Source: Zhengitettix transpicula
Taxonomy: Eukaryota; Arthropoda; Insecta; Orthoptera; Tetrigidae
DNA length: 64,000 bases
Direction: 5' to 3'
NCBI GenBank assembly: GCA_037074705.1
Contig: CM073590.1
Location: forward strand, 90,574,947-90,638,946
Positions 12,601-27,100 of this stretch are shown piece by piece. How positions within the stretch are numbered: the stretch's first letter is position 1; every line of letters begins with the position of its first letter. Position numbers and translations under genes: made by a program. The notes beneath the pieces were generated by a model that was not told the origin of the DNA, made no database searches, and saw only the letters and a list, made by a program, of their open reading frames with translations.

Positions 12601-15600
12601 ACAATGTACCTTACGCTCAGTCCGTAGTCAGTCGAACTGTTATTTACACTTACGTCATATCAAACTGAACTAGTTAAAGTCATTCTTACACATTTCAAAC
12701 TACCTTATCTATTAGATATTCAAGGTCCTAATTAGTATCCAATCTTATCGACAAATCAATTATCTAGTTATGAAATGGGTAATCTTCCCATTGTTCTCCT
12801 CAGTTTCTAAGACCGCCGTGCTGGGAATCGAGCATATCTGTTATCCTTAACAAGAACATAGTTCTTTTACTGATGCAAACGATGAATATTATTTCTTTCC
12901 TCATTTTCAATCATTTTCGCTCCTTCTGCCGACAAAATTCACTATTGAAAACCGGAGAAACGTCCATAAAATTTTCGTCACCAATTTCTCAATAAATTTC
13001 AAATCTAAATCTTGACCTAACATGTACAGTAATTGATCAGGTCTGCAGGTAAGGATAGTCTGAGTTTGGATAAGGTCGCCGTGCAACAGCTAATTTCTCG
13101 ATTATGCAATCGCTTTTTCATAATCTGGATACCTAGAAATTCTGTTGTTTGGAAGTTATACACCTTCGTTAATGACCTATCTAAAAATATATGTAATTAT
13201 GTATGTTATGAATTTTAAACAAAACTATAACTATTGTTCGCTTGCTACGATTAAGTTAAATGTCTTCTATGGTATTATTCCCATTAAAGTTACACAGGGA
13301 AACGTGAGGAATTATGCATGACTAATTTTACCTTGATGTATTAGTGATTGCTTGATACTGGACAACTGCTTCTATATACTTAGTGGCACCTGGGTATCAA
13401 TTTAGTGCGTCAGAGAGATATGGATATTGATGTGGTGTGTAAGCGTGTGTTGTATTTACCATTGCCAAATCCCTGAGAGGCATGCCGTTGCGCAGCGTGC
13501 AGAAGCCCGCGTAACCGTCGCCCACACCAACCTGTGGCTGGCGAACTCTGCTCGGGGACGCCACAGCGGATGTTGTTTCGATCGTTGATATGTGCTGGTA
13601 CCTAGCCGCTAAAAACTCCACTCGTTCGTCGGGTTCCACTGCGAACAAAATTGAAATAAGTTAAATGTGTTGGATTTGGGAAATTGTACATTTATTCGTT
13701 CAGTCTATGAGATTTCAAAATTTCGTAACTGACTCATATTAAAAATTTACTTATTGGAAGTGAAAATTGAACGTATCAATTAAAAATTAATCAGATTATT
13801 AGTTAAATGAAATTCGCCCCTGGTGCAACATTTTTCAAACTGTCAGTTTGAAATGTTTACATATGACTCAAATTAAAAATCAAGAATGATAGATGATCTC
13901 TAAAGTCAATGAAACTGAATTACGGATTATAATAGAAAATTCTGGTGATTTGACCGGTATACGGCAAGGACAGCTGAACGGTAAAACGAAGCATTTATCG
14001 AAAAGTCCTGGGTTCTATTCGAGATTTTTATATCCTAATCCGTAAATTACTGCTATTTTCTATCTACTATCTACTATAGTAGTCAATATCTGTTGACCGT
14101 GACGCTCTGATCCGATCTATCTTCTTTTATCTCCGTGACTGCATATATAATCAATTTAGAATAAACTTACTGTCATTCCACGTTTGTCGATAAGTATTCT
14201 GATCAGAAATATAGAATTTTGTGTCTGAAGCCTGAGAGAGATTTATCTCGCAGGTGAACTTCCGAGAGAGCTCAGCCGGAGGCTACCTTTGGGGATGCCT
14301 TCACATCTCTCTGGTTTTTAAACTAAGGTACCCACATGCCGAGACACCTCGGTTTGTCTTGAGAGGTGTATGTTCCGGGGTCGCAGACCTTAGGCATAAG
14401 GTAAGAGTTGTCCGCTATTCCTATTGGAATAGTCGGCCAATTGCCTTCTAAACTGGTCAAGACAACAGCAAACCTCTCTCCCGCCATCGGAAGGGCGTTG
14501 GAGAAGTACCAAATGCCCGACCCACCTAATTCTGTTTTTTATAGGGTTTTCCCTGCATCACTTTTAGGCAAATTGCCGGGTAGGATCCTTAAACCATAGC
14601 CCGGGGGTCCTAGTTAACCCTTGGCTACCTTCCGCATCACCCTTTCAAATCCTTTCCTAAGCTATTAAAGGGGAGTTGCCACCACGTGGATTACCCGCGT
14701 GTAGCCTGTTACCCTAAAAAAAAATTTGTTTCCTCTTAATTTTAAGAAACATTGATTCTAAAATCTCTTACTGCTCATCAGCTATGTGTTTCGGTAAATA
14801 CTAAAATTACGAATAGTAAAAAAGTCAATAGTTATTGACAGGAGAAAATAAAATTGTACCCCCTCTGATCAAAAAAATTAATGATGACCTTGTTGAATTT
14901 CTCTCTTCAGAGGTTCTGTCTCAAAATATGAATATGTAACGAGCTACGGTAACAAGGCAAATATTGAAAAAGTGTGGAAGGCCGCAATGTAGTATTAGTC
15001 GCTCCTAATGTAACAAAATATGAGGCATGAGTACATTTTTAACCCGAAAGCTACCTTACAGGAAAAATGGTTAAAGTTTGAATAATGACGGAGTTATAAC
15101 ATATTCTGTTTAACACTACGAAGAATTATTACCCTTAAATAATTGCTCCAACTTTGAATTCATATTTACTAGTGAAAACTATTTCCATGTCAAAAGAGGA
15201 ATAATTGGGGAGCACAAAGTTGTTGAAACCCTTGTGGACAGAGGAAATAAAGTTGTAAAATAAAGAAATAAAGAATAGTCATGGGAAAAGCCTAGTTTTC
15301 TAAGTAACTATTCAATGAAAAAAGGAAAGAGAGGGAAATATGGGGATTAGGAGTGAGAAAGAGGCAAACATTCTGAGGGAATGTGAAGCGGACGCTGAAG
15401 GAGACAGTCAATGAAACTTGTGCGCAAAAGAAGTGAAACACGTGTTTGTAAATAGTATACTGAGTTAGTTTTTTTCAATTTTCACCTAAAATTAATTTTT
15501 TGCAGTACTTTAGAGGAATTATTACATAATACTTTGCTTACCAATGCGAGAACTTCCCATACGTCATTTTATATGTAAAAACTATGCGGATGTATTTTAC

Positions 15601-18085
15601 GAGTTAGTACTAAAATAAATGGTAATGTTTCCAGTTGGAAAATTTACCATTTGGTTGACGATAACGGGGAATTTTTAATTTGAAATTAATTTTTCGTAAT
15701 GGACAAAAATTAAGAGTAGTGCAACGCATAAAGTTCTTACAGTGGCAATGTTGTAATGAAAAAAAATGTGAAGCACAGATTGGTTTCTATGAGTTACAGG
15801 AAATGTCTTACTGTACACTGAACTACAAAGTGACGCAGATTTATTTGGTGGTATTTCAATAGGGAGAATGGATAAAAAAAATAGATGCTAAGAATAGCCA
15901 GACAGTAGTAGGGGAATGAGTGTGGTATAAATAGTTATGGCGTGCATAAAAGTAACTCTTATTGGGGAAAATGGTGGTCTTCGTACAGAAATATGGAAAG
16001 TCGACAATAAAACAACGTAATCTGCGGTGTTGGTTTCCTCACCTGCCATTGGCTGCGGAATGACGTCCGGGTTCTTGTCGTCGCCTTCACCACCTAGGGC
16101 GCCTCCAGGGTCTAGCTTGACGCCATCTCCAACGCCACACTTGTCGCTGATGGACGTCGGACTGGAAGCGACGCGTTGGTCCGCCAACTCGTTGCCTTTG
16201 CGGTGTTGATTGCGTCGATAGCAGAACATCCGCACCAGTGTCGCGACGCCCAGGGCCACGACGAGAAGAGCGGCTGCCACGCCCGCAACCACACTCAGCG
16301 CGGGTGTCAGAAGCCCTGCGCCACGGGGCCGCTCTGTGAGAAGCGGTGCACCGGGGAATTTTGCAGTTAACAACGAACTTAAGCATTAGCAAAAGTCTTC
16401 ACTCAAATATTGAAAACAGACCAGAAAATCTGTACTTAACTCCCATTATAACTATGGCTAACAAACAAAATCATACGACGTAAAACGAATATTGAACAAC
16501 TTCCTGGTAAAGCAAGCACTGATTACAATGTAATAATTATAGGCGAATAAATAGTTATTTTAGAATTGCTGTATCACATACGTATTTGGGGAAGCTGCTC
16601 CAGCAATATTTAATTTCTCTAATTACAAAAACGGGTAGACGCCAACGTGGCCTCAGCCAATACAATTCTTGACACACTACATATTATTAATTTTAAAATA
16701 CTTAAAATACTTGGAAAATTTGTTTAAAACTAATTATAAAAATCCATAACATGATGCATAAGTCCCTGATAGCATTCACACAGTGTGTAAGTTTTTCACG
16801 AATAATCAGTAATAGAAATACCAACAACTATTCATTTCTCAAATGAAACAGAATGTATTATTTTGAATTCAACGAATTTATTGCCATATACATGAATTTT
16901 TGAGTCAATAGGTGACTAATAGGTAAATATACTTTTTATTCGAGTGAGCTGAATTCGTGTCAAATTAAAATAAATTTATGAGTTGTGTTAACGTTATCAA
17001 ATTTAATGTAGTTCCATTGTCTTTCCATACGAATTTTTAATCTCCTTTCTGCGAAAAGTCTGATAAGGATAATATTCATAACATATTTATCTGTGAATTT
17101 CCCCTCATCAAATTTAATTTATTCTACGCTTTGGTGTGTTTATTTCAGTCGTCTATAGGTTAAAGTGATGTTTTGTGTATTTGTATATTCCAAATATTTA
17201 ATTCAAATTTTTGCAGTAATAATTACTTTCCCCCTAGCGTTTTTAATATTTAAAACAAAAATTATTTCATTGAGTAATTTAAGTAATATTAAACTTCAGT
17301 ACTATCGAATCTTTGTAATAATTATAACACTTGAACTATAAATCAATTACTGTCCTACTTTATCAACTGAATATTTAAGAAAATATAATAATTCAAAAGA
17401 ATTTTAGAAAATAAGATAGAAGACTGATGTGATAACATTCATTATTATAAATCATTAAAATAAAAGATTATAAAATTAAAAATTAAATATTAGAATTCTT
17501 ACTTTTCAAATAAATACATTTTACAAATGTAAATAACTTTGGTGAAAAAACCATATTGTAGTTTCTTTATAAAATGGTTGAACTTTTTTTCATCATAGTT
17601 GAAATCATTCTCATATTAATAAAAATATTAAATAATTACTGGATAATTCAATTTTACCTAAGTTTTTTCTTCAATATGTAGAGTTTGAACAGAAAATTAA
17701 ATATGAATGAATAAACAAATTCATAGCGATCTTATATTATTCTTCCAAAGTTTATATTTTGGTACATATTAAAAAAATTAATACTTTAAACAGATCTTAT
17801 TAAAATTTAATCAAACTGAGGGACGGGAGCAATCTTAACATACTAGGAACGGAAAGAAGTGTGTTATGAAAGAAAGCCCAGTAAGTTTCTTTTGTGAATG
17901 ATAGTGTATTAAATTCATAATATTGTTTTTTAAATAATTATTTGCAATAGTTTTATGTATTCCTTGACATTTAAGACAATTAGTTTCTTGTTCTTTTTCT
18001 GAGCATAATAACAATACTTCAATAAGTTTTTGGTTATATTTTTATTCATAAACTAATATGGTATTATAACCAGTTATAATGCTAA

Positions 18086-18142
<57 letters not shown>

Positions 18143-21100
18143 AGAGTAGAACCGATAATTGTCCTTTTTATCCGAATTGTTTTCAAATATATACAACTTA
18201 ACAACTTCCTAGACAATAGACAGACGTACATTGGTAATCAGATACCAGATAACGGAAAATAGTGAAAATTCCTTCAGTGAAACTCCAACGTAAAATAGTA
18301 TTTATCACGACGTAAACAAAATCGGTTGTTTCGATAATAGAGTTGTTTTATAGAATTCTATGTTTCTGGGCTGAATATTAAAGTAACAATTGTATCTCAA
18401 ACGAGCACTTTAAAATATTTTCTTCTTCCATACAAAAGTATTTTCTGTACCCAGAAGATACAAATACGAATTTGCGTACAGAGATACTGAAAAATCACGT
18501 ACCTTAAATATACCAATGTAATAAATTATACGAACGTGTAATTTAATGCGAAAATGCAGTGTTATAACAACTACAAAATTTTTAATGGGACCAGGCTACA
18601 TGAGGGTTATCCACATGGTGGTAACTCCCCTTTAATAGCATAGGAAGGGATTTGAAAGGGGGGATGCGGAAGGGTAGAGGAAGGTAGCCAAGGTTTAACT
18701 AGGAGTCCCCGGGCTATGGTTTAAGGATCCTACCCGGCAATTCGTCTCAAAGTGATGCAGGGAAAACCCTAGGAAAACCTGCATCAGGTAGGTCGGGCAT
18801 TTAGTACTTGTCCCACGCCCTTCCGATGGCGGGAGAGGGGTTTGCTGTGGGGTCGCAGCTTTCCCCTCACCATACCTAGACCGGTTTAGGAGGCAGCCGG
18901 CCGACTGTTCCAATGGGAATAGCGAACAAATCAAAACATTATTTTTTTAAAACAATTTCGTGGCAACTAGACTGCAACTATTGAAAATTTATTCCAACTC
19001 GGGGATTTTCTTGGCGTTTGAGATAACCTAGCAATTAAAATAGAGCAACAAGATTAAACTCAACTGAATATGCTCTTCATAATAAACTAAAAAATAGTCA
19101 AATACAGACAAAAGTAGTGAATATAGAACTATCAAATCACTTCTTTTGTCTCTTTCTGCTATTTTATCGTATTAATTTTTTCAAAACAGACGTGTTATAT
19201 TTTTATTCAAATATTCTTTTGCTTTTAATATTGTTACATGAGTGTGTTGAAAGTACCACGAAAATGAAACAATACAATATTGAAATTCGGTTATGTCTTA
19301 CGGAATAGCAAACTAGGATCGTTTTATAAACGTCTCAGCGCCGTTTAAAATTAAGTGGTGAGCCTTTGAACCGGAAATTTGTGTAGCGTGTTCAATATTA
19401 AAAGTGAAATGGAAATTAACATTAAACTGAATATAAAGAGTGTCTTTCTTCTTTGACGATCAATCATGTCAAGGTTCATGGCCGTACAAAACGGTGTTTT
19501 CCGAGTTGCATTACATCGGTTTTAGCAAACATTTGTTTCTAATAATAACTTTCGTTATGTGTAAAACGTTTAGACTTTTCATATAAGGAGCGCTTTTGTT
19601 TATAAGTCTTTCAACGAATGAATTAACTTAATCGAACACAACTTTTTGCACCTACTGAACACGGAACGCTTCTGGCGGTACAAAATAAGTTAATGTTTTA
19701 TGTAAAAGTTTATTATTCCCCAACACTATTTAAAACACTACATTTGTAAAAATAATAAATGTTATTAAAAGTTAATATTTTGACATTTAATTATTGGATA
19801 AATAATTATATTCTTGCAATGATGAAATAAAAGTTCAACCATTTTATAACGAAACTATAATTCCAATACTCATATTCGGTTTTAACACTTCAATTAAGTG
19901 ACGTGTGCTTCTTGAGTAACTTTTGTATTAGAAAACCACAAATCAAGTTTATTAACAGTTCTCATTTGCATTTTAGTACTACATTCGACACATTAATCAG
20001 AATGTCTTTGAAGATATGACGGATTTTACAGAATAATCACCAAAACATTTTACAGTGCATTTTCTTGTAATGATCAGCAGATTTAATGCGAATAATATGT
20101 GTATTTTGAGGACACTGGTAACTTAATCATATACAGGTCACTCGTCATCGACCTTTATTTATCGACAATACGCGTTAACATCTCGTGGTCTTAAGACATG
20201 TGCAAGTAAATGGCTGCAATCGTTGATCAGTAATAGTTCAGTGAACTGAGCTCCGATAAGTATGGATAGTCAGAAAATATCCTTTCATCTCATAAAACAA
20301 GAGTTCCAAACCCACAACTTTTTTCTATAATTAGATTCCGCATCTATGATTGCCGTGTATATTGAAACTTTTTTACACCATAAAACATATAAAAAATAAA
20401 TTAGACGAACACTGCGTTGAATATATATTTTTCCTGTTCACGTGTTTTACTGGCGATATAAAACGATCAATAAAATCAGTGTTAAAGAAAATATTTCCAA
20501 CAATAATCGATTTAGAAAAATATTATTGAGACGCAGCTTTTCTTGATACCACGTTGTGATGTACCGAACCACATGTTCTTTTAAATTTTAATTGCATGAA
20601 TGTGATGCAATTACTAAACCCGTACCGACGACAGTTTAAAATTCCATCACCGGAGAAATATCTGAGAAGTAACTCAAGTACTTGTTTACTTAGAGAGCCA
20701 TCATACTTACGAGTCGTTCTGTTATTAGCGATGGTTGATTCTGTTTCCTGTGGCCAATAGATGCATTGGTTATCACGCCGCCTGTTACGACAGATGGTAT
20801 GAGTGGGGGAGAAAATATTAAAGAAATTTACAGTTAGGAGAAGAGTAAAACGAAGCTAGTTTTCGGAGTTTTGAAAGTAACATGGACTTGTGAATACCTT
20901 AAGGAAACCAAGAAGATGTTGTTAGTTATGTCCAGTATGGAGGATTGTGTAGTTACAAAAATAGAAGAAATTTCAAGGCCTTGAGAGAGGCCAACGTAGC
21001 GAGCAATGGATTTCCATTATTTGGAATTAGATTCTTGCGATTCTCTAAACAACATTATTATATATATTCGAAGCGCACACGTGCCGTGAAAATTACATTA

Positions 21101-24100
21101 CATTACAACTTTTCTTTGCTGTAAGTTACGATAGATTTCTGTCTATTCCTACATTTTATAATATGGTATCTATCACAGATTTCCAAGCACAACTCACCCA
21201 AACATTCGTCATTTGGTTCGTGAAATAATTTGTTGAAGCACAACTGATGGTGAAAGCCATGGATCGTCAGTCTCGTCTTCATGTGTCGTATTTTATGATT
21301 AGCTTCCATCCATGTCTTGTTTTGCATAGCAGATGTTGCACAGAAGTCGTCCGGTATGTTCTTTTTCTTCTCATGTAGATCTTGTATAAGCTGTTTGAAG
21401 CTGGGACTAGCTGGTAGTATGAGTTCGCATCTTAGATCCTCTATTAGGAAGGTCTCCCTGGTAAGTTCGTACACTAGCCTCGATCTTGCATTCTACGGAA
21501 CTCCTAAAATTCTTTTCAGGTACTCGCTCCAATTCTTCCAGTTGTCTGTACGTGAGGTATTCTCCTACTAATTCTAGGCCGTACGTCTTTAGCCTAAACA
21601 GGTCCATCGCTGTTCTGATCGATAGTTGTGTAATGTTTCTGATTTCATTCATAGCTCTAGTGGCCGTCACTGATTCTAGATCTTTTATGCAATCTGAAAC
21701 TCCTACCCGTTGTTTGGATTGTGATGCCTAGATATTTAAAGTTGTTAGCCCTCTTGAGTAGTTTACCATTGCATTTGACGTTCTCTGCTGTAGTGAGTCT
21801 TCCTCCTTTCCAGTCTTCTCTTCATTTATCTGTATGTCATTTCTCTCCGCCCATTTACTTAGTGTGTTTAGCGATACTTGCAGTTTGCCTATATCTGTCG
21901 CTGCGATGGTCATGTCATCAGCGTATATGTACGTGCTTGTTCCTGCCATTCCTTTGGTGACATCGTTCGTGAGAACGTTAAACAGGATAGGGCTGAGTGG
22001 GTCGCCTTGGAGGACACCGTTCGTCTGTGACAGCCAGTCGGATACGCCTATTCCATCATTTATCTGTTTATATGGTTTTCTGCCAGTATATTTGATAAAC
22101 AACATTATTATAGTATTATATAACTAAGACCAGCGTTCATTCCATAAGCTTTTAAGCATTCGAATTATGAGTTGAACAAGTATCTATACTAAATCTTAAA
22201 ATTGTCGCTACTTTGCGGTTGAAAATGTGTGCCTATTAGATTCATATGAGTAACGATTAACCATATACGGTACGACGAAGCTACGAAAAATCACAACTTC
22301 CAGACAGAAGGAGGTTCTGAATATGGTGAGAAATATATTTAATCACATGTGCAAATTGTTGATGGCTAAACAGTCTTACTAAACTAGACACTAGTTTGCA
22401 AGCGTGGATATTTCTCTTTTATTAGGAGACTCAAGGAATAAATAGTGACATAATTAAGTATTTTTTAAAAATCTAATAAATAAAGCAGAGTGTTTGTTTG
22501 TATATTTGTTTGTATGTTCCTAATACAAATTTTATCGCGTGGACAGAATTCAACAAAAATTGGTATATATATTCTGCCAAAATCGAGAACCGTTACTGTG
22601 GGGGTGAGAAACCCCCAGAATAAACGTGGAAATAATTATAATTGAAATAAGTTACGAATTAGTGTTAAATTACTTCGCGAGACGATGACGTCATAAATTT
22701 TCAAAAAAATATAGTTCTGCATTTCGTAATGAAATAAAGCAGAAATATTTTGATTGAATAAAAAGTATAATTTTTTCCATCGAATAGTAATAAAAAATAA
22801 TACGAAATACTTTACCATCCTCGTGCAAAGTTAATTTGGAAATTAGAAATATCGTCTCCATCTATTTAACGCCAATATGGCGCCTTATAATACATTCAAA
22901 TGTGTGTCGGTCGAGATTTATAAAATTTTAAATATAACGTATTATTGTATCCTGTATAATATTTCAGAAGGTAATAAGAGTTGTCTAAGGTACGACTGCT
23001 GAATTATGTGTTTGTAACTATAAAAGTATTCAAAATGACGTACAGAACTTCTAAAGTTTTTATGGTCGTTATTCAATTAATGCACTCTCAGTCAAAGGTA
23101 TGTACAGAAATAGTAACATTTAAACTGAATTAAAAGTACAATTAATTGTACAATTGTACAATTAATTGTACTTTACGCAATGTATTTCTAAAAATTTGTA
23201 TAAATGTAAACAAATTATTGCGTGCAATTTGTGTCGTGAAACAAAAATTTTAGGTTAGGATAGCAGTATTGGTTTTCCATTTTTGAGAACGACGTTATAG
23301 ATGTTCAATTTCTGAGAAATGAAGCTGAGCAAAAATATTTTGATTGAATAATAAGTATAATTAAATCTACCAATACCACATCGAGTGATAAATATAATTT
23401 ATTATGAAAGGTTATACAATCCATGGCATTAATTTCCTTTTAAATAACTTGACTTTTGACGTGGAATATTTAACGGGATCAGGGAACAATATGTTTCCCA
23501 ATTATATCTTGCAATACGCACTGGAAGATACATAGAATTATGATAAAAACAATACTTAAATGTTCAAAATTGATATTTTTTTATTGATGACAGCGTATTT
23601 CGTAATGTTTTGCACTAATTTTATACAATGCTGCCAACTGCAGATTGCTAAAACCACCAAATAGTATATTTTCAGATCGAAAAATTATATATCTACAAAT
23701 TTAGTAATTGTTTTAAATAGTGTATGTATGTATATATATATATATTTATGTATTTATATATATATATAGCTTCTATTATATAAAATTATTTTATGTGGGT
23801 ATGTTTGTGTGTATACATGTGGGTATGTTCCGCTTACAAATCTACACCCTCGAAGCAATTTCACCAAATTTGGTACACGTGTTGTTTGCGACAGGGAAAC
23901 AAACCCTGTGCGGGTGTAAGACGCCTACCACCCCCAGGAGCATGGGTGGACGGTGGTGGAAATCTTCAGACATGCTAAAATGTCCGATATTTGCGTTGCA
24001 TAAATATTTTTCAGGGTTAATTAGATTTATAGTGCTTCTACCCATGTGATATTTATTACTTTTACATTTAAGGATAGTGTTCGAGGAGCGTTACATAAAA

Positions 24101-27100
24101 ATAGCGCAAAAGCAACCGAAATTGGAGACATATCTGGGATTATGAATAAATGACATCTCGGGCAACGCCGGGCTTCCAGCTAGTTATATAATAAAAATCA
24201 TTATCACACATTGTTATTTATATCTCAATAATTTGAACCTGTTTTATTATTTCACTAAAGGAATAATTAAATTGTTGAAGTTTTTTGCTCGTCTTACCAA
24301 ACTAGAATTTGACTAGCATAACGAATAAAATAAAATAAAAATACTACATTATAACATTAAAATCTTAGTTGTTGAAAAAATAAATATAGGTCGTGAGAAA
24401 CAGCATGCCTTCTGAGATGCGTAGTAGAAGAAGAGAGAAGATGGAGGGGAGGAGTGTCATATGGAACTTCCCGTGGGAGTGATAATGCGTAATGATTACT
24501 CTCATTCTTAAAATTTTATCATTTTCCAGAACGTGGCAAACATTCATAAGGAAAGGTCTTTTACAACACCCAGCACATTCCTCTTAAACTTTTACGGATG
24601 AGAAATTTTTACGTACAACTTATCCTGAACTGTCTCAATGTTTTCAGAATATCTTTTACACTACCAAGACACCTAAACAAAGGTTCGTGCTAAAGGGAGC
24701 TCCGGCCCACTCCCAGTACAACCCCAGGTCAGTGGACCACTCTGCATCTTATGTTGACATGAATAGCTATTTTTCTTCAGCTATACGATTATAGATTCAT
24801 TTAATAGCATTTTTAATACATTTAATAAATCGGCAACAATATACACATGGTTCGCAGCCTTTATCAGGCTTCTAACAGAGTGATAAGATATATACCACTT
24901 TGCTAGAAGACGATGGCAGTGAACATCATCGAAACGTCGCGCATATATCTTTTCACTCGGTTAGAAGCCCGATAAGATTTTATTCACTATACACATACTT
25001 AATACATTTGACAGGTAACTTAAAGCAAAATTAAATAATGTAAGTTAATATAAAATATAAAAATTAATTTATAATTTTAAAATGTCACGAATTACAATAC
25101 TTTGAAGAATTAGAAAAAATTAATACCTCGTATATTAGAAGGAAAACTGCGTTTTAAAAACTATCTGAACTGAAAAATGTATAGAAATGGTAACATGTGT
25201 TGCTATTACAAAATGTAAATAATAATAATAATAATATTGAATTTACCAAATGGTTAGTCTCTGGAAAACAATTCAGTTACCTATTGTTCTCTAAATATTA
25301 TGAAATTTATGAAATTAATGTCAGACTTAGTGTGAACGATTATAAATTGCTAAGCAATCATTTTTTAAAAAAGGCAAATGCAATTCAATTATAATTATAT
25401 TGTATTAGAGAATGATTTTCATTACATTATTACTTACTTTCTTATGTTGCAATAAAAGTCTTAGAGTGTTTACATGAATTCGTCCTATTCAAAATATTTC
25501 AATGTAAGTTTGAAATTCAATACGTTTCACCACGGAAAAACATTAATTACACCTTAAGAATCTATCCTGAGAATATATGCCAATCTTAGAGCTGCCTTAA
25601 GCCATTCAGAAATCGTTTTATTTAAGGATAAAGTGCTAGTATTTCAAGATTTGTTCAGTTATACAGTCGCAAATTATTTTAGTATTTTACGGATATTTAC
25701 GATGTATATATTTAAAATAAGATCTAGTTAGCCTATTGAATGCCATAATTAAGGTCGGTACGTGAGACACACTGTAAATTGAGAAATAAATTGCTTCTAC
25801 AGTACTTCGTAGTGAAATACATGAAAGAGGGAAAATTTTGAGTTGCGTGTTGCATTCAGGAAAAGTCGTTAAGACTGTGTACATTAGAGATACTACATTG
25901 AAAATGTGTTTAAAGAAGCTTTTATGAAAAAATTAGATTAACCATAAACGCCATTTGTCGAGATGTGCATATAAAATGCCTGTCATTTTCGGTTTCACTT
26001 TCCAAATACTAGGGAGCAAACTGTACACATAGGGCAAATAAAAGATATTTAGAAAAGAGGAGGGAATTGATTATTGCTCAGCAAAGCATCTGTTCATTGC
26101 CCATTCCGTTTCCGGAACAGAATGTGCTGAGAATGGAGTCGTTTGTGGTCGCAGATGCTTCTAGCTTTACGTGCAGCCGTTCGGGTTCCTGCCCGAAATG
26201 GCGCCGTACTCGTATTGGAATATCAATAGCGTATGCATGTTTAATACAAATTCCAGCCCCATGTAGGAGCTGTTCGTTATCGACTCTGTCTCCCACCCCT
26301 ACTTTTGTCAGTGGCTGTCGTGTTCAACGGCTTTGCTGCTTTCGAGTGATAACAGCGTTCGGCGAAATCCTTACTTCAACACGATCAGCTCATATTGAAT
26401 AATAATTTTTACATAAGAAACTAAAATAATATCTAGTATAGAACTACCATTGTAGAAATTTTGTTTATTCATAGGTTCTTGTTGCAACAATATTCCATAA
26501 TGAAACATAACTATTTTAAGAACAGTAATTTATTTTTCAAAATAAAGAATTTTAACTTGATTATTGCTAATACTAAAGATTTTTCTAAAATATGTTCAGT
26601 AAACGATCCATTATTTTTCGAGGTTGTAAGTTCTTTGCCGGACCAACTACGTTTTTTGCAATTTGTTAATCATGTTGTTATACTGCGTTTATGAACATAA
26701 ATATTATTTTATTCCGAAGTACAACTGTTATAATTTAAAATGGAAAATTTAAACAATTTTAATACTGAAAATTCAAGTAGGTCTGATAAATAAGAAATAT
26801 GATTTCTATTTAAATCATTTATGATGCAAAAAGTTAACTTTGATACATTGTTAGCGTAAACATGGTTTTAGTTCAACATTTAATTTGTTTTGCATAGTAA
26901 TCAAACTGCCTAATCTTATTCGTTTTTTATAACTCAAAAAAATAATAATCTCTACTGTGTGTTAATAAATGAGATTCAGTTTCAAAATAATTTTTTTAAA
27001 TTAGTCATAGAGCCGGAGATTGTGTAAAACGATTAACAAACAGTCAAACTCGACAAGTTCTTGTAAATGAGTTAAACATCACGTGAAAGGGAGTCAGGAA

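Noticed and set aside
15888..16042. Open frame continuing past the transmembrane exon donor
   Set aside because: A good GTGAGG donor at 16042 and exact phase match with the next exon support splicing; the extension has no conserved look.
16087..16392. Arg-rich frame opposite and alongside the transmembrane exon
   Set aside because: It is produced by the GC-rich real exon read in another frame.
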